NCBI GenBank assembly: GCA_944387635.1 | Contig: CALXFT010000023.1 | Location: 1-33,057 of the forward strand | DNA: 33,057 nucleotides | Direction: 5' to 3' | Source: an uncultured Oscillospiraceae bacterium | GTDB taxonomy: Bacteria > Bacillota > Clostridia > Oscillospirales > Oscillospiraceae | Shown: positions 31,653 through 33,057 of the stretch, in pieces | Numbering within the stretch: position 1 is the first letter of the stretch | Layout of the letters: each line of letters starts with the position of its first letter | Position numbers and translations under genes: made by a program | Notes under the pieces: generated by a model | Told to the model about the DNA's origin: nothing | Seen by the model: only the letters and a program-made list of their open reading frames with translations | Databases searched by the model: none

Positions 31653-32837
31653 ATGAAGCTAAAAGACAAGTCCGCCGCCCAGCTTTGGCTGGGAAAGAAC
31701 GGCCCCACGGCCATAGTTCTCGCCTGTGGGATCCTGATCTTTCTGCTGCTGCGCCTGTGGGCGGCTCCGGCGGAGACGGAAGGCACGGGGGCCGTGGAAT
31801 TTGCCGAATACGACCGGGGCATGGTCCTGCAGGTCCTGGCCGACAGCACCGAGGCGGACCCGGCCTCCGACGGGGCCTACCGGGGAGAACAGCTGCTGCT
31901 GGTGGAGGTCCGCTCCGGCCGGTACCAGGGCGAGGCCTTGCAGGTGTCCAACTTTGTGGGGCCCCTTTACGGCGTTCCGGTGTACCAGGGGGACCCGGTG
32001 ATGCTCACCATCTCCACCTATGCCGACGGCAGCCACACTGCGGTGGTGTTTGAATACGACCGGACCTGGGTCCTGGCGGCGGCGGCGGCCCTGTTCCTCC
32101 TGGCCGCGGCTCTGGTGGGAGGAAAGACTGGCTGCAAGTCCCTGGCGGGCCTGGCCATTACCCTGGCCACCCTCTTCGGGGTCCTGCTGCCCATGCTGCT
32201 TCGGGGCGCGCCGACCCTGCCCGCGGTCTTCCTTGTCTGCGTGTATGTGGCGGTTATGAGTCTGACCATACTGGGCGGGATCCGGCGCAAGACGGTCTGC
32301 GCCATGCTGGGCACCGTGGCCGGAACGGCCCTGGCCATGATCTTCGCCATGGCGGTACAGCATTTCGCCCGGATCGACGGCCTGCGGCTGGACGACGTGG
32401 AGCCCATGCTTCAGCTGCGCCAGCAGGGGGCGAACATCGGCCTGCGGGGGCTGCTCACCGGCGGCATCGTCATCAGCGCCCTGGGCGCGGTGATGGACGT
32501 GACCATGGGCATCGCCTCCGCCGTCTGTGAGATTCACGACGCCAACCCGGACCTGGACCGGAGGTCCCTGTTCCGCTCCGGCATGAACGTAGGCCGGGAC
32601 ATGGTGGGCACCATGACCAACACCCTGGTCCTGGCCTTCCTGGGCAGCAGCTTCACCCTGATCCTGTACCTGTATTCCATGGACCTGTCCGCCAACCAGC
32701 TGATCAGCTCCGCCTACTTCAGCGTGGAACTGATCAGCAGCCTGTCCTCCAGCATCGGCGTGATTTTGTCCATTCCCATTACCGCCCTGATCTCAGCCGG
32801 AGCCTTTGCCGCCGGCGCCGGAAAGAAAAGGGACTGA
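31653..32837 (+). CDS. YibE/F-family membrane protein
   Basis: A 394-residue membrane protein of the YibE/F family. Helix 1 (about 18-36) is followed by an extracytoplasmic domain of about 100 residues containing VLQVLADSTE and NFVGPLYGVPVYQGDPVMLT, and then about seven helices. The family core motif GAVMDVTMGIASAVCEIHDANP (shown here in part as ALGAVMDVTMGIASAV) lies near residue 275, followed by SGMNVGRDMVGTMTNTLVLA. The biochemical role is unknown; some members are implicated in transport. ATG 31653 follows GGGAA. It stands alone with its own promoter, and its TGA stop is the first bases of a repeat A end. Confidence 0.9.
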   Translation: MKLKDKSAAQLWLGKNGPTAIVLACGILIFLLLRLWAAPAETEGTGAVEFAEYDRGMVLQVLADSTEADPASDGAYRGEQLLLVEVRSGRYQGEALQVSNFVGPLYGVPVYQGDPVMLTISTYADGSHTAVVFEYDRTWVLAAAAALFLLAAALVGGKTGCKSLAGLAITLATLFGVLLPMLLRGAPTLPAVFLVCVYVAVMSLTILGGIRRKTVCAMLGTVAGTALAMIFAMAVQHFARIDGLRLDDVEPMLQLRQQGANIGLRGLLTGGIVISALGAVMDVTMGIASAVCEIHDANPDLDRRSLFRSGMNVGRDMVGTMTNTLVLAFLGSSFTLILYLYSMDLSANQLISSAYFSVELISSLSSSIGVILSIPITALISAGAFAAGAGKKRD

Positions 32838-32854
32838 TACTGATTCTGTTTTAA
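32835..32854 (+). repeat. Solitary left end of repeat family A, fused to B
   Basis: TGATACTGATTCTGTTTTAA is the A-element left end with one change. It begins exactly at the stop codon of the YibE/F gene, as at the MATE gene (24158), and is directly followed by a B element. Confidence 0.7.
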
Positions 32855-33057
32855 TGCTTATCGACTTTGCGCAGCAGAAAATGCGGATATCCGTTCCTTC
32901 CATGCAGACTTCCGTCTGGGCACCTGCCAGGATGCTTGCGCTTCACACGAGCACCCCGCCGATTTGGCGCTTAAGACAACACCGGCACGAAACGAAGGGC
33001 GCGCCGGGAGGGGTCCAGGGGAGGGCGGCTTTGAGAGCGGGAGCCAAGGGGATGCTT
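32855..33057 (+). repeat. Repeat family B, copy cut by the window end
   Basis: Starts TGCTTATCGACTTTGCGCAG and matches the minus strand of the copy ending at 16246 without gaps for 177 bases at about 88% identity. After GGGCGGCT the two copies differ by a deletion here and rejoin at GAGCCAAGGG. The rest lies outside the window. No gene is apparent after 32837. Confidence 0.75.

Overview
The window is GC-rich, densely packed bacterial DNA with Firmicutes signals: AGGAGG-type ribosome binding sites, near-consensus TTGACA-N17-TATAAT promoters, a CIRCE element, DegV and DUF1836 proteins, and the acetylase branch of diaminopimelate (DAP) synthesis. With the high GC content and the style of the proteins, this points to a Clostridia member, probably a gut Oscillospiraceae (inference; no rRNA is present to confirm it).

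Left part (1-9300). A LysR regulator diverges from a small heat-shock protein whose promoter is embedded in a CIRCE operator. A PhoP/PhoR-like response regulator and sensor kinase follow on the minus strand, with TTTACA direct repeats upstream of the regulator. Next are a DegV fatty-acid-binding protein (minus), a DUF1836 helix-turn-helix protein with a promoter almost touching its start codon, and a P2-type Ca2+-ATPase behind a roughly 300-nt structured leader.

Centre (9600-23000). This is the metabolic core. A five-gene oligopeptide ABC transporter (lipoprotein, two permeases, two ATPases) is followed, after an intergenic block of repeats, by four genes for intracellular breakdown of cell-wall peptides: an S66 LD-carboxypeptidase, a class-A beta-lactamase-fold serine hydrolase without signal peptide, a double-SH3 NlpC/P60 endopeptidase without signal peptide, and an M55 D-aminopeptidase (DppA). 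The set parallels the dpp-ykf murein-peptide operon of Bacillus subtilis in a different order. Next to it, DapH and a divergent pair (M20 deacetylase, class I aminotransferase) supply the three enzymes of the N-acetyl branch of DAP synthesis. The whole centre reads as uptake, recycling and synthesis of peptidoglycan peptide building blocks.

Right part (23000-33057). A 79-aa orphan protein lies behind a promoter and terminator-like hairpin. It is followed by a MATE transporter that has lost its middle half in frame, a 2335-aa secreted multidomain protein with a PHP metallohydrolase domain (minus), and a YibE/F-family membrane protein.

The intergenic spaces hold two families of dispersed MITE-like repeats, here called A (multi-hairpin, AT-rich ends, GGCAGCGCC core) and B (TGCTTATCGACTT ends, GC-rich body). 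They occur as full copies, as fragments, and joined to each other. They are the most conspicuous structure not explained by genes.
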